Assembly: GCA_025499705.1 (NCBI GenBank) | Contig: JAFMVE010000011.1 | Coordinates: forward strand, 1-64,000 | Direction: 5' to 3' | Source: Carboxylicivirga caseinilyticus | GTDB taxonomy: Bacteria > Bacteroidota > Bacteroidia > Bacteroidales > Marinilabiliaceae | Length of the DNA stretch: 64,000 nucleotides | In this document: positions 55,627 to 64,000 of the stretch, in pieces | How the letters are laid out: every line of letters begins with the position of its first letter | Numbering within the stretch: the first letter of the stretch is position 1 | Notes under the pieces: generated by a model | The model's database searches: none | Told to the model about the DNA's origin: nothing | Seen by the model: only the letters and a program-made list of their open reading frames with translations | Made by a program: the position numbers and the translations under genes

Positions 55627-55989
55627 ATGGCAGATCACAATGAACTGGGAAAGGTAGGGGAGGAAGTTGCAGCCAGGTATCTTGCAGAGAAGGGGTTTGT
55701 GATTGTAGAACGTAACTGGCGATATAATAAGAAGGAATTGGATTTGATTGCCTATGATGATAATCAACTTGTGATTATAGAAGTAAAAACTCGGACAAGT
55801 GATGGTTGGGAGCATCCAAAAGAAGCGATAACTACATCTAAAATCCGTTTTATAGTAGAAGCTACCGAAGCTTATATTATTGAGAATGATATTGATAATG
55901 AGGTGCGTTTCGATGTGGTTACAGTCATTCCTGATAATGGGGATTGGGAAATTGAATATTTAAAGGAGGCGTTTCATCCAGGCTTATAA
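55627..55989 (+). CDS. yraN: YraN/UPF0102 family endonuclease-like protein
   Basis: A 120-residue protein of the UPF0102 family, a restriction-endonuclease-like fold. LGKVGEEVAARYLAEKGF, the acidic ELDLIAYD and VIIEVKTRTS supply the D...ExK active-site pattern. The physiological role is not well established. It is one base from ldcA and 9 nt from the MmcQ-like gene, so an operon is likely. Confidence 0.93.
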   Translation: MADHNELGKVGEEVAARYLAEKGFVIVERNWRYNKKELDLIAYDDNQLVIIEVKTRTSDGWEHPKEAITTSKIRFIVEATEAYIIENDIDNEVRFDVVTVIPDNGDWEIEYLKEAFHPGL

Positions 55990-55998
55990 AAAGATTTT

Positions 55999-56355
55999 AT
56001 GAACATCGAAGAATTCAGGGAGTATTGTTTAAAGAAGGAAATGGTAACGGAAGAATTTCCATTTGACGAATCAACATTGGTTTTTAAAGTAGCTGGTAAA
56101 ATGTTTGCGTTAACTGATCTTGAAGAGGATTTCAGAATAAACCTTAAATGTATCCCTGAAAAAGCTGTTGAGTTGCGCGAACAATATAGTTGTGTTTTGC
56201 CGGGATATCACATGAGTAAAAAACATTGGAATACCGTAATCCTAGATGGAACGCTTAAAGATGAGATTTTATTTCAATGGATTGATGATTCGTATAACCT
56301 GATAGTTGCAGGATTGCCTAAAAAAATACGTCAGCAGATGGCGGGTGGCAACTAA
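55999..56355 (+). CDS. MmcQ/YjbR family protein
   Basis: A 118-residue protein of the MmcQ/YjbR family, a small alpha/beta fold with some resemblance to DNA-binding CyaY-like domains. Characteristic segments are VTEEFPFDESTLVFKVAGKMFAL, NLKCIPEKAVELRE and GYHMSKKHWNTV. The role is unknown. It is third in the ldcA operon. Confidence 0.9.
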   Translation: MNIEEFREYCLKKEMVTEEFPFDESTLVFKVAGKMFALTDLEEDFRINLKCIPEKAVELREQYSCVLPGYHMSKKHWNTVILDGTLKDEILFQWIDDSYNLIVAGLPKKIRQQMAGGN

Positions 56356-56412
56356 TTTTATAATATTGCGTATTAATTTCTATTGTTTTCAAACACCCGA
56401 ATCATAAATAGA

Positions 56413-56994
56413 ATGAAGAAACTGATAAGTTATTTTTTACAAGGTATTCTTTATATTGCTCCCATTGCTGTAACACTTTATGTTTTTGTAATTGCATTTG
56501 TATGGTTAGATGGGCTTCTTCGTAATCTGGAGATTTTTGAACATGGAACATTTTCGAAATTTAGTTTTCCTGGAATTGGCTTATTAATTATTCTTTCAAC
56601 TGTAACGTTAATTGGTTTTATTGGACAAAAACTGATAACATCACCTATTTCCAGTGCATTTGATCTCTTGTTAAAAAAAGCTCCTTTAATTAAGATGATC
56701 TACAGTTCTGTTAAGGACTTGCTTTCAGCCTTTGTTGGTAAGGAGCGTAAATTTGAAAAACCGGTAATGGTGACATTGGATAAGGAGGGAATTTTACACC
56801 GATTAGGTTTTATAACAGCATTGGACCTTGAAGATATTGGTATAAAGGATAAGATTGCTGTATATCTTCCAAGTTCCTATGGAGTACTTGGTGAATTATA
56901 TATTGTTCCTTCGGATAAGGTTCAGCCATTAGATGCGAACTCAGCTGATGTAATGAAATTTATTGTTTCGGGTGGAGTTACTAAAGTAAATTAG
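56413..56994 (+). CDS. DUF502 family membrane protein
   Basis: A 193-residue protein with two membrane helices (about 5-30 and 50-75) and a C-terminal domain with LGFITALD, YLPSSYGVLGELYIVP and VMKFIVSGGV, hallmarks of DUF502. Function unknown. The ATG at 56413 is preferred; a TTG at 56383 would add ten residues ahead of the first helix. It is probably the last gene of the ldcA-yraN-yjbR group, after a 57-nt gap. Confidence 0.88.
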   Translation: MKKLISYFLQGILYIAPIAVTLYVFVIAFVWLDGLLRNLEIFEHGTFSKFSFPGIGLLIILSTVTLIGFIGQKLITSPISSAFDLLLKKAPLIKMIYSSVKDLLSAFVGKERKFEKPVMVTLDKEGILHRLGFITALDLEDIGIKDKIAVYLPSSYGVLGELYIVPSDKVQPLDANSADVMKFIVSGGVTKVN

Positions 56995-57046
56995 TTTGCT
57001 CATTAATAGGTTCGAATAATCAATTCTGTTTTCTTAGACTGAAAAA

Positions 57047-57757
57047 CTATTCGGCCTGTTGTTCTTTTTCGTGTTTCCTTAAAAAATAAACGATTCCGTA
57101 TTGAGTAGCTTTTTTCCTCTTCTCTTCAGGTGATAGACTTTCGAATTTAGCTTCAATGGCATTCCAGGCCGATAGAATAATATTATCTGCATTCTGACGT
57201 AGCATCACTACCTTTTCATGCATCTTTTGGGTTGTAACCAGTAAGTTTTTGTGATTATTATAATACTCCTTAAATTTTTCGAACTGAACTTTTACAACTG
57301 CAATTGATGGATTGTAGATACGGGTTCCTCCTTGCGACATGCGACGCTCTTCGCCTTCTATCAGGTCTTTCCCAATTTGTAATAGTTGTTGTTCTGTTCC
57401 CATCTCAGGAACTGACTTGTCATCTTCTGTCAGTCCAAACAATTTTCTGGTTTCAGGTTTGATTTCTTTACGGGCTACACAAAAGTTAAATACCTGTATA
57501 AAATGAGAAATGTATAACCTGGCCGATTTAAACTGATCTGATAAAAGTTTACCATATTTAGCCTGTCTGTCTTTACTAAAGTTGTATTGATTGATGGCTT
57601 GTTCAAACTGTGGTAAGAAAGATTGAAGCTCTAAAAATAATTTTTGCGAGAAAGCTAATTCGAAAGGATTCTCCTGCATCCCTTTTAACTGTAAGGCCTT
57701 CATGGCTCTTAATCGGGCTTGATCAGTATTAGGTAGACGACGATATGGCATAGTCAA
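57047..57757 (-). CDS. Conserved-looking hypothetical helical protein
   Basis: A 236-residue protein, not recognised. It is rich in Gln, Lys, Glu and Leu, with long helical stretches (about 10-130 and 155-236) suggesting coiled coils. No signal peptide or membrane segment is seen, so it is likely cytoplasmic. The middle (GTRIYNPSIAVVKVQFEKFK) is less charged. It converges with the DUF502 gene and lies downstream of the sdhB terminator, so it is probably expressed alone. Confidence 0.65.
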   Translation of the reverse strand: MTMPYRRLPNTDQARLRAMKALQLKGMQENPFELAFSQKLFLELQSFLPQFEQAINQYNFSKDRQAKYGKLLSDQFKSARLYISHFIQVFNFCVARKEIKPETRKLFGLTEDDKSVPEMGTEQQLLQIGKDLIEGEERRMSQGGTRIYNPSIAVVKVQFEKFKEYYNNHKNLLVTTQKMHEKVVMLRQNADNIILSAWNAIEAKFESLSPEEKRKKATQYGIVYFLRKHEKEQQAE

Positions 57758-57857
57758 TCAGTTTAAATGGAACCTATTCGCACCTAAAATAGAAAAAATA
57801 CATATTATTAACAAGTTAAATTCTAATGAAATAACGTTTGGTCGGAAATGAAGTGCA

Positions 57858-57889
57858 AAAAAAAACCACCTTTCCAATGAAAGGTGGTT
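57858..57889 (-). terminator. Terminator after sdhB
   Basis: AACCACCTTTC (57865-57875) and GAAAGGTGGTT (57880-57890) form the stem. The A-run at 57858-57865 is a U-tract on the minus strand. It closes the sdhCAB operon. Confidence 0.8.
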
Positions 57890-57914
57890 GGAGGAGTATA
57901 AAAAGCTTCAAGCC

Positions 57915-58670
57915 TTAGTCTTGAAATTTAGCTTTTAAAAATTCACGGTTCAAACGTGCGATATTTGAAATTGAAACACTCTTAGGACATTCAACTTCGC
58001 AAGCACCGGTATTGGTACAGTTACCAAAACCTAATTCATCCATTTTTGCAACCATGTTTTTAGCACGACGGGCAGCTTCAACTTTACCTTGAGGTAATAA
58101 AGCCAGGTGACTAACTTTTGCTGAAACGAACAACATTGCTGATCCGTTTTTACAAGTTGCTACACAAGCACCACATCCAATACATGAAGCTGCATCCATA
58201 GCCTCATCAGCATCATCCTTAGGAATAGGAATAGCATTGGCATCAGGTACACCACCAGTACTTACAGATGTGTAACCACCAGCTGCAATAATCTGATCGA
58301 AAGCACTACGGTTAACAATCAAATCTTTAATTACAGGGAAACCAGCAGAACGCCATGGCTCAATGGTGATGGTTTCACCGTCTTTGAACTTACGCATGTG
58401 CAACTGACAAGTAGTAACATCATCATCTGGTCCATGCGGACGTCCGTTGATGTATAATGAACACATACCGCAAATACCTTCACGACAATCGTGATCAAAA
58501 GCAACTGGTTCACTGCCTTCGTTTACCAACTGCTCATTCAAGATGTCCATCATTTCAAGGAATGAACTGTCGGTAGATACTTTCTCTAATTTGTATGTTT
58601 CAAAACGACCTTTATCCTTAGGCCCGTTCTGACGCCAAACCTTTAGAGTCAAATTTATATTATTTTCCAT
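57915..58670 (-). CDS. sdhB: Succinate dehydrogenase/fumarate reductase iron-sulfur subunit
   Basis: Electron-transfer subunit linking the flavoprotein to the quinone site. The 251-residue protein has a [2Fe-2S] ferredoxin domain (C62, C67, C70, C88) and two C-terminal cluster motifs ([15 protein letters not shown] and [14 protein letters not shown]). The non-classical Cys spacing is typical of the b558/Bacteroidetes-type complex. It is the third gene of the operon, 39 nt from sdhA. Confidence 0.97.
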   Translation of the reverse strand: MENNINLTLKVWRQNGPKDKGRFETYKLEKVSTDSSFLEMMDILNEQLVNEGSEPVAFDHDCREGICGMCSLYINGRPHGPDDDVTTCQLHMRKFKDGETITIEPWRSAGFPVIKDLIVNRSAFDQIIAAGGYTSVSTGGVPDANAIPIPKDDADEAMDAASCIGCGACVATCKNGSAMLFVSAKVSHLALLPQGKVEAARRAKNMVAKMDELGFGNCTNTGACEVECPKSVSISNIARLNREFLKAKFQD

Positions 58671-58709
58671 TTTTCTCTGTTTAACTATTGAAACTAATGA
58701 CCTGTGAGA

Positions 58710-60647
58710 TTATTTATAATTACGTTGAGCAACTTTTACCACTTCAAAAGTAAGGTCTTCCTTAATTAACTCAGGAGCTTTTTCCTCACCCTGGTATTGC
58801 CAACAAGCAGCGTATGCAAATTTGTCATCCTGACGTTTTGCTTCACCTTCTTCTGTTTGGAACTCTTCGCGGAAGTGACCACCACAAGATTCCTCACGAT
58901 TCAGTGCATCGCGTGCCATCAAATCACCAATCTCAATAAAGTCAGCCAAACGAGAGGCTTTTTCTAATTCTACGTTCATTCCTTCTGATGATCCTGGGAT
59001 ACGAACATTTGAATAGAATTCTTTCTTGATTGCTGCAATTTTCTCGATAGCAGTTTCTAATCCTTCTTTGGTACGTGCCATTCCAACAAAATCCCACATC
59101 ACTAGGCCTAGTTCTTTGTGGATGCTGTCAACAGAACGATTTCCTTTAATTGCCAATAATTTTGCGAATTTATCTTTTGCAGTTTTTTCTGCTTCGACGA
59201 ACTCTTTTTCTTCACCGGTCATACGTGGTGTTGAAATATCATCAGCCAGATAGTTCTGAATAGTGTATGGAAGAACGAAATAACCATCGGCTAAACCTTG
59301 CATTAAAGCTGAAGCACCTAAACGGTTTGCTCCGTGATCAGAGAAGTTAGCTTCTCCGGCTGCAAATAAACCAGGGATAGTTGTTTGTAATTCATAATCA
59401 ACCCAAATACCACCCATTGTATAGTGGATAGCAGGATAGATCATCATTGGTGTTTCGTATGGATTGTCATCAACAATCTTTTCGTACATCTGGAATAAGT
59501 TTCCGTAACGGGCACGAATTGCATCTTCACCTAAACGCTCAATAGCTGATTTGAAATCAAGATAAACAGCTAATCCTGTTGCACCTACACCAAAACCTGC
59601 ATCACAACGTTCTTTAGCTGCACGAGATGCAACGTCACGAGGCACAAGGTTACCAAATGCAGGGTAGCGACGCTCTAAATAGTAGTCGCGATCTTCTTCT
59701 TTAATATCTTTTGGTTTCAGCTTTCCTGCACGGATAGCATCAACATCTTCTTTCTTTTTAGGAACCCAGATACGACCATCGTTACGCAATGATTCCGACA
59801 TCAAAGTAAGTTTCGACTGGAACTCACCGTGCACAGGAATACAGGTTGGGTGAATCTGAGCAAAACATGGGTTTGCAAACAATGCACCTTTTTGATAAGC
59901 CTTAATCGCTGCTGAACCATTTGATCCCATTGCATTGGTAGAAAGGAAGAATGTGTTTCCGTATCCACCTGTAGCCAATACAACAGCATGACCAAAATGA
60001 CGCTGGAATTCGCCGGTTACAAGGTCGCGGGCAATAACACCACGAGCTTTACCGTCAACCATCACAATGTCAACAATCTCTGTGCGAGTATAAAGATTAA
60101 CTGTTCCTGCATTTACCTGGCGCATTAAAGCCTGGTAAGCACCAATTAACAACTGCTGGCCAGTTTGTCCTTTTGCATAGAAAGTACGACTAACCTGAGC
60201 ACCACCAAAGGAACGGTTGTCAAGCAAACCTCCGTACTCACGTGCGAAAGGTACACCCTGAGCTACACATTGGTCAATGATGTCGTTACTTACTTCAGCT
60301 AAACGGTGTACGTTAGCTTCACGAGCACGGTAGTCACCACCTTTAACGGTATCATAAAATAAACGGTGTACTGAGTCACCATCGTTTGGATAATTTTTGG
60401 CCGCATTGATACCTCCCTGTGCTGCAATAGAGTGAGCACGTCGAGGTGAATCCTGAATAGTGAAGTTCTTTACATTGAACCCCATTTCTCCAAAAGAGGC
60501 AGCAGCTGAAGCTCCCGCTAAACCTGTTCCTACAACAATAATATCCAGTTTACGCTTATTAGCGGGGTTAACCAGTTTCTGGTTGGCTTTATATTTAGAC
60601 CACTTTTCGGCCAATGGCCCTTCGGGTATCTTAGAATCTAATTTCAT
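58710..60647 (-). CDS. sdhA: Succinate dehydrogenase/fumarate reductase flavoprotein subunit
   Basis: Interconverts succinate and fumarate with FAD. The 645-residue protein has the FAD-binding Rossmann motif ([12 protein letters not shown]), H72 in [12 protein letters not shown] (covalent FAD site) and the HPTCIPVHG and [21 protein letters not shown] segments. Length fits the B. subtilis/Wolinella-type group. It is the second gene of the operon, 19 nt after sdhC. Confidence 0.97.
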   Translation of the reverse strand: MKLDSKIPEGPLAEKWSKYKANQKLVNPANKRKLDIIVVGTGLAGASAAASFGEMGFNVKNFTIQDSPRRAHSIAAQGGINAAKNYPNDGDSVHRLFYDTVKGGDYRAREANVHRLAEVSNDIIDQCVAQGVPFAREYGGLLDNRSFGGAQVSRTFYAKGQTGQQLLIGAYQALMRQVNAGTVNLYTRTEIVDIVMVDGKARGVIARDLVTGEFQRHFGHAVVLATGGYGNTFFLSTNAMGSNGSAAIKAYQKGALFANPCFAQIHPTCIPVHGEFQSKLTLMSESLRNDGRIWVPKKKEDVDAIRAGKLKPKDIKEEDRDYYLERRYPAFGNLVPRDVASRAAKERCDAGFGVGATGLAVYLDFKSAIERLGEDAIRARYGNLFQMYEKIVDDNPYETPMMIYPAIHYTMGGIWVDYELQTTIPGLFAAGEANFSDHGANRLGASALMQGLADGYFVLPYTIQNYLADDISTPRMTGEEKEFVEAEKTAKDKFAKLLAIKGNRSVDSIHKELGLVMWDFVGMARTKEGLETAIEKIAAIKKEFYSNVRIPGSSEGMNVELEKASRLADFIEIGDLMARDALNREESCGGHFREEFQTEEGEAKRQDDKFAYAACWQYQGEEKAPELIKEDLTFEVVKVAQRNYK

Positions 60648-60666
60648 ATCTTAATAATTAATTAAA

Positions 60667-61335
60667 TTATGACAATAACATTGCAACAACAATAACACAG
60701 AAACCGAGACTTACAGCCCATGCAAAGATTGTTCCGATGATGGTCCAACGCTTACGCCAGATTCCGTTGTTTAAACCAACAGTTTGGAATGCTGACCAAA
60801 AACCATGTGTCAGGTGTAAGGCTAATCCTAAGCAGCCAATTATATATAAAATGGCCTTAACAGGATTTTGCAGATTGTTTTTTACAAGTGTGTACGTGTC
60901 ATGCATGTGAGTGCCATGAACTTCTGGAGCTGTACCTGTAATTTGAAGAGGCACAAAATAATCGTAAACGTGAACAGTTAAGAAGGCAAGAACAACAATA
61001 CCTAAAATGCCCATGTTTTTTGATGCCCACATTACTTCTTTAGTGTTGTTGCCTGAGGAATATTTAGCATTTCCTCGTGCTTTATTGTTTTGTGCAGTTA
61101 AAATAGCTGCATAAACAATGTGCACAATAAAACCTAAAGCCAACACCGGTTGTAATCCAAACTTAATAAGTGGTAAAGCCATGAAATTAGCAGCAATGTT
61201 AAATGTTTCGCCGCCATCTGGAACCAACAAACATAAGTTAATGGATAAATGGACTATCAGAAAGATAATCAAGAAAAGTCCTGATGCACCCATCATGAAT
61301 TTTCTTCCAATCGAGGAACCGAAAAAAGTACCCAT
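60667..61335 (-). CDS. sdhC: Succinate dehydrogenase cytochrome b558 subunit
   Basis: A 222-residue, five-helix membrane anchor with two haems. GRKFMMGASGLFLIIFLIVHLSINL (His in helix I) and AILYIIGCLGLALHLTHGFWSAFQ (HLTHG) provide haem-ligand histidines. The single anchor subunit places the complex in the cytochrome b558 class (type B). It is the first gene of the sdhCAB operon and reads away from the long gap upstream. Confidence 0.95.
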   Translation of the reverse strand: MGTFFGSSIGRKFMMGASGLFLIIFLIVHLSINLCLLVPDGGETFNIAANFMALPLIKFGLQPVLALGFIVHIVYAAILTAQNNKARGNAKYSSGNNTKEVMWASKNMGILGIVVLAFLTVHVYDYFVPLQITGTAPEVHGTHMHDTYTLVKNNLQNPVKAILYIIGCLGLALHLTHGFWSAFQTVGLNNGIWRKRWTIIGTIFAWAVSLGFCVIVVAMLLS

Positions 61336-61949
61336 AAGAATCCTTTTAAAATTTATTGAATTGTGTAATTAATTTTTGATTTTTAAGTGTGCAAATGTAA
61401 ATGTGAAAGTGCCTTTTGGCAAGCAATAATAAAGAAAAAATTCTCTATTTATATCAATTCTAATTAATTCTTGATTTTCCACTTTCTGATCGACTAAATT
61501 TTAACAAATATTATTACAATTTACCATTTATTTAAGGTGTTCATTTACATATAAATCATACGTAACTAGTATTGTTTTCGGCGGGTTAAAACAGTTTGAG
61601 TAAAGTTAATAAAATGTTTTGAGTGGAACTTTACATTATCTTTAAATAATCACTGAATTGGCTCTAGCAAATTATAAAATCGAAACTTTACAAGATAAAT
61701 GGACTATAAAATCACTGATATGATTAAGAAGTGAGCTCAGTGTAATTACTTTCAAGGCAAAAAAGAACGAGGAGGGAAAATTTTGTTAGAAAATGTCAAT
61801 ATGATATATGGTGAATAAGGTTGTGAAAATCTTTAAACTGTATTTCTGGCAAGTAAAAATAAATGTGCTTTTAATGAAGGCTTTTTATATTCGTCTAAAG
61901 TTTTATACTTTTGTTGATGATAGAGTAAAACAATCATACATTTACGACC
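61336..61949. other. Gene-free stretch between sdhC and frr
   Basis: 614 bp with no credible coding frame, tRNA or named RNA. The left end holds a likely sdhCAB promoter (minus-strand TACATTTG at 61399-61392), and TACTTTTG at 61906-61913 could be the -7 element of frr. The middle (61450-61850) is AT-rich, with no repeat or hairpin that I can support. Confidence 0.6.
61392..61423 (-). promoter_or_regulatory. Possible sdhCAB promoter
   Basis: On the minus strand TACATTTG (61399-61392) is a full -7 match, with CTTG (61423-61420) 20 nt upstream as an imperfect -33 element. It lies 57 nt before sdhC. Confidence 0.45.
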
Positions 61950-62513
61950 ATGCAAGAAGAAATTGAATTAGTACTGGAAGATACCAAAGAAAGAATGGAA
62001 AAGGCTCTGGAGCATCTTGACAACGAACTGGCCAAGATTCGTGCCGGTAAAGCCAATCCAAAAATGCTTGAAGGGGTATTAGTTGAATACTATGGTAGTA
62101 TGAGTCCACTTTCGCAGGTTGCAAACTTAAGTACTCCTGATCCAAGAACAATTGCGATTCAACCCTGGGAAAAGCAATTAATCGGAGCTATTGAAAAGGG
62201 AATTTTAGTTGCTAATTTAGGATTAAATCCAGATAATAATGGTGAGATAATTCGTATTAATATTCCGCCGTTAACAGAGGAGCGCAGACGTGATTTAGTA
62301 AAACAGGCGAAAAAAGAATGTGAAGATGCTAAAGTAAGTGTTCGCAGCGCTCGTCGGGATAGCAACGAAGAATTAAAGAGAATGAAGAAAGATGGTCTGT
62401 CGGAAGATTTAGAGAAAGATGCAGAAGCAGATGTTCAAAAGATGACCGATGCCTTTATTAAGAAGATTGATGAAATGTTTGAGGTGAAAGAAAAGGATAT
62501 TCTTACTGTATAA
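61950..62513 (+). CDS. frr: Ribosome recycling factor
   Basis: Releases ribosomes from mRNA after termination. The 187-residue protein has RAGKANPKMLEGVLVEYYG, TIAIQPWEKQ, GxxIRINIPPLTEERRR-type residues and the C-terminal helix expected of the family. It is not preceded by pyrH or tsf here, unlike in many bacteria. Its start is an ATG, about 37 nt after the TACTTTTG element. Confidence 0.97.
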   Translation: MQEEIELVLEDTKERMEKALEHLDNELAKIRAGKANPKMLEGVLVEYYGSMSPLSQVANLSTPDPRTIAIQPWEKQLIGAIEKGILVANLGLNPDNNGEIIRINIPPLTEERRRDLVKQAKKECEDAKVSVRSARRDSNEELKRMKKDGLSEDLEKDAEADVQKMTDAFIKKIDEMFEVKEKDILTV

Positions 62514-62533
62514 CCTCAATAATAATATATGGT

Positions 62534-62559
62534 AACCCCGATTTTTATCGGGGTTTTTT
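62534..62559. terminator. Bidirectional terminator between frr and the BtpA-family gene
   Basis: AACCCCGAT (62534-62542) and ATCGGGGTT (62547-62555) form the stem, followed by a T-run. Confidence 0.8.
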
Positions 62560-63355
62560 ATTGCCTTAAGTTTTTAACTTTACTCATGAATGTTTTGATG
62601 CGTTCAATGTCAACATCGTTTGTCCATTTCCCATCGTATTTGAAATGGGAGCCAATAATAAAAACATCTGCCTGATGCCAATAGGTTTCAATGTTGTCAG
62701 CTGTAATTCCTGATCCTATTAGAATAGGTGATTTAAGTGCAGATTTTAAACCGGCCAGATCAGCCGGTTCAACAGCTTCACCGGTGCGATTGCCTGTAAT
62801 AATAATTCCATCACTCAAAAAGAATTCTGCTGCTTTTGCCGTTTCAAGAAGTGAAACATCAGACGTAATAGCATGGGAAGAATGTTTCTTTTTGATATCG
62901 GTAAAGATCTTTATTTTTTCAGCACCGATTAATTTACGATACCTTAATAATTCACCGGCACAGCTATTCATCAGTCCTTCATCGGCAATATGAGAAAAAA
63001 CAAATCCTTCAGCCCTAATAAAGTCCAGATCATTTGCATGAGCAACCGCCAAAGCCTGTTTGTTGGCCCCTGCTAAAATCTGAATACCTAAAGGAATACT
63101 GATATTTCTTCTGATCTCGTTGGCAATAACTGCCATCGCTGCCGTAATTTCATGATCAACCTCTTTGTTCAAATAAGGAATATCATGCATATTCTCTATC
63201 ATAATCGCATCAATACCTGCATTTTGATAGAGGTTTGCCTCGGATACAGCTTTCTTTACAATTTCCTTTACCGATGATTGATTATGAGGTGTACCAGGAA
63301 GTGCACCCACATGTATCATGCCGACAATAATTTTGTACGGCGATTTAAGGTTCAT
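62558..63355 (-). CDS. BtpA/SgcQ family TIM-barrel protein
   Basis: A 265-residue TIM-barrel-like protein of the BtpA family. GMIHVGALPGTP, IENMHDIPY, RAEGFVFSHIADEG and IIITGNRTGEAVE are family motifs. BtpA takes part in photosystem I biogenesis in cyanobacteria, and SgcQ belongs to a sugar operon in E. coli. Neither role is expected here, so a metabolic (phospho)sugar- or nucleoside-related enzyme role is more likely, but unproven. It lies 6 nt downstream of the kinase gene. Confidence 0.85.
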   Translation of the reverse strand: MNLKSPYKIIVGMIHVGALPGTPHNQSSVKEIVKKAVSEANLYQNAGIDAIMIENMHDIPYLNKEVDHEITAAMAVIANEIRRNISIPLGIQILAGANKQALAVAHANDLDFIRAEGFVFSHIADEGLMNSCAGELLRYRKLIGAEKIKIFTDIKKKHSSHAITSDVSLLETAKAAEFFLSDGIIITGNRTGEAVEPADLAGLKSALKSPILIGSGITADNIETYWHQADVFIIGSHFKYDGKWTNDVDIERIKTFMSKVKNLRQ

Positions 63356-63361
63356 ATTTGC

Positions 63362-64000
63362 TTAAGCTTGATTTCTGTTCCCGGGTACGTACTTGTTGAT
63401 AGTCAGCAATAAGTCTTCGTAACCAATTGGTTTGGCAATGTAGTCGTCACAACCAGCCTCTTTCGATTTTTCTTTTTCTTCAGAGAGAGCATAAGCTGTT
63501 TGAGCAATTACCGGAACATTTTTACTGATGCTCTTAATCTCGCGGGTTGCTGTATATCCATCCATTAACGGCATCTTAATATCCATCAATACAAGGTCTA
63601 TATTATTGACCTTTCGGAATACATTTACAGCTTCCTGTCCGTCTTTTGCCCAGATCAGACTAGCATTGGATAATGCCAGTGCGACTTCTATGTATCTGAA
63701 GTTGTCTTCTTCGTCCTCGGCCACAAGGAATGTTTTGCCTTCCCAATTGAAGTCCCGAATAGCCTCTCTTTTTTTATCTTCTTCAAGCTTTTGGTTCATT
63801 AGTCGGTGGTAAGGTAGCGTGAAATAGAATGTTGTTCCAATCATTGCTTCCGATTCGACCCATATTTCTCCGCCTAATAAGTCTACCAGATGTTTGGCAA
63901 TTGAAAGTCCAATACCGGTTCCTCCATAGAGGCGTTGCTTGTCATTGTTAAATTTAGAGAAACGTTCAAAAATTTCGTTTTCTTTGCCTCGAGGAAGCCC
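63362..64000 (-). CDS. Hybrid sensor histidine kinase, C-terminal part (partial)
   Basis: The frame stays open to the window edge: 212 residues with the N-terminus outside. It begins in a HATPase_c domain (EIFERFSKFNND, then GGTGIGLSIAKHLVDLLGG, the G box), followed by a linker and a receiver domain (about 90-212 of this part). That domain has the acidic pair in VAEDEEDN, the phospho-acceptor Asp in LVLMDIKMPLMDG and the Lys in YIAKP. The Met at 63844 is internal, so this is not a stand-alone response regulator. Input signal unknown. Confidence 0.9.
   Translation of the reverse strand, partial: GLPRGKENEIFERFSKFNNDKQRLYGGTGIGLSIAKHLVDLLGGEIWVESEAMIGTTFYFTLPYHRLMNQKLEEDKKREAIRDFNWEGKTFLVAEDEEDNFRYIEVALALSNASLIWAKDGQEAVNVFRKVNNIDLVLMDIKMPLMDGYTATREIKSISKNVPVIAQTAYALSEEKEKSKEAGCDDYIAKPIGYEDLLLTINKYVPGNRNQA

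Noticed and set aside
63362-63844. Stand-alone response regulator
   Set aside because: The frame continues upstream without a stop into a HATPase_c domain, so the Met at 63844 is internal to a hybrid kinase.

Overview
The window is a chromosomal segment of a low-GC Bacteroidota (Bacteroidetes) bacterium, most likely order Bacteroidales/Marinilabiliales. The evidence is a complete type IX secretion/gliding core (PorP/SprF, GldK, GldL, GldM, GldN), a DUF4270 lipoprotein, a DUF4954 protein, a three-gene b558-type succinate dehydrogenase/fumarate reductase, lipid A and heptose genes (lpxK, rfaE2), and promoters of the Bacteroidetes type (TAnnTTTG at -7 with TTTG/TTG about 20 nt upstream). No phage, insertion sequence or CRISPR array was seen.

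Layout. 1-3.1 kb: metK behind a probable SAM-II riboswitch, then three identical tRNA-Glu genes with rpsT between the first two, then radC. 3.1-11.7 kb: an AT-rich surface-glycan cassette with a GT4 glycosyltransferase on the minus strand and then a tight plus-strand operon: polysaccharide deacetylase, FemAB/GNAT-like acyltransferase, stand-alone adenylation enzyme, GNAT, acyl carrier protein, second GNAT-like protein, flippase and hexapeptide acyltransferase. It resembles a D-alanylation (Dlt) system in having an activating enzyme plus carrier protein, but it uses GNAT-fold transferases and is the best candidate for an undescribed system here. 11.7-20 kb: housekeeping genes (upp, folK, sppA, lpxK, punA, ribE, rfbB), an OsmC-like protein and a reductase. 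20-27.8 kb: amino-sugar genes (glmS, nagB, DUF4954), the DUF4270 lipoprotein and a one-domain glycogen-synthase-like protein. 27.9-33.6 kb: panC-panD, rfaE2-radA and a class A PBP.

33.7-43.2 kb: topA, a degenerate arginase-fold protein, then porP-gldK-gldL-gldM-gldN, closed by a strong terminator. 43.2-51.2 kb: manC, an MlaE/MlaF lipid-transport pair, an S41 protease lipoprotein, an unknown protein, a GT39-like membrane glycosyltransferase, a small membrane protein and galE. 51.4-57.8 kb: an HU-SPOR fusion, metG with a terminator-like hairpin in its leader, ldcA-yraN-yjbR-DUF502 and a conserved unknown. 57.9-64 kb: sdhCAB, a 600-bp gene-free stretch, frr, a BtpA-family protein and the C-terminal part of a hybrid histidine kinase cut by the window edge.

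Much of the content serves the envelope: lipid A, LPS heptose, nucleotide sugars (dTDP-glucose, GDP-mannose and UDP-galactose routes, glucosamine-6-phosphate), peptidoglycan, lipid transport and type IX secretion. Several long open frames begin upstream of the true start. I chose internal ATGs for metK, the flippase, sppA, lpxK, rfbB, rfaE2, the PBP, the S41 protease, the GT39-like protein and the DUF502 protein. All family names come from reading motifs by eye; no database search was run.
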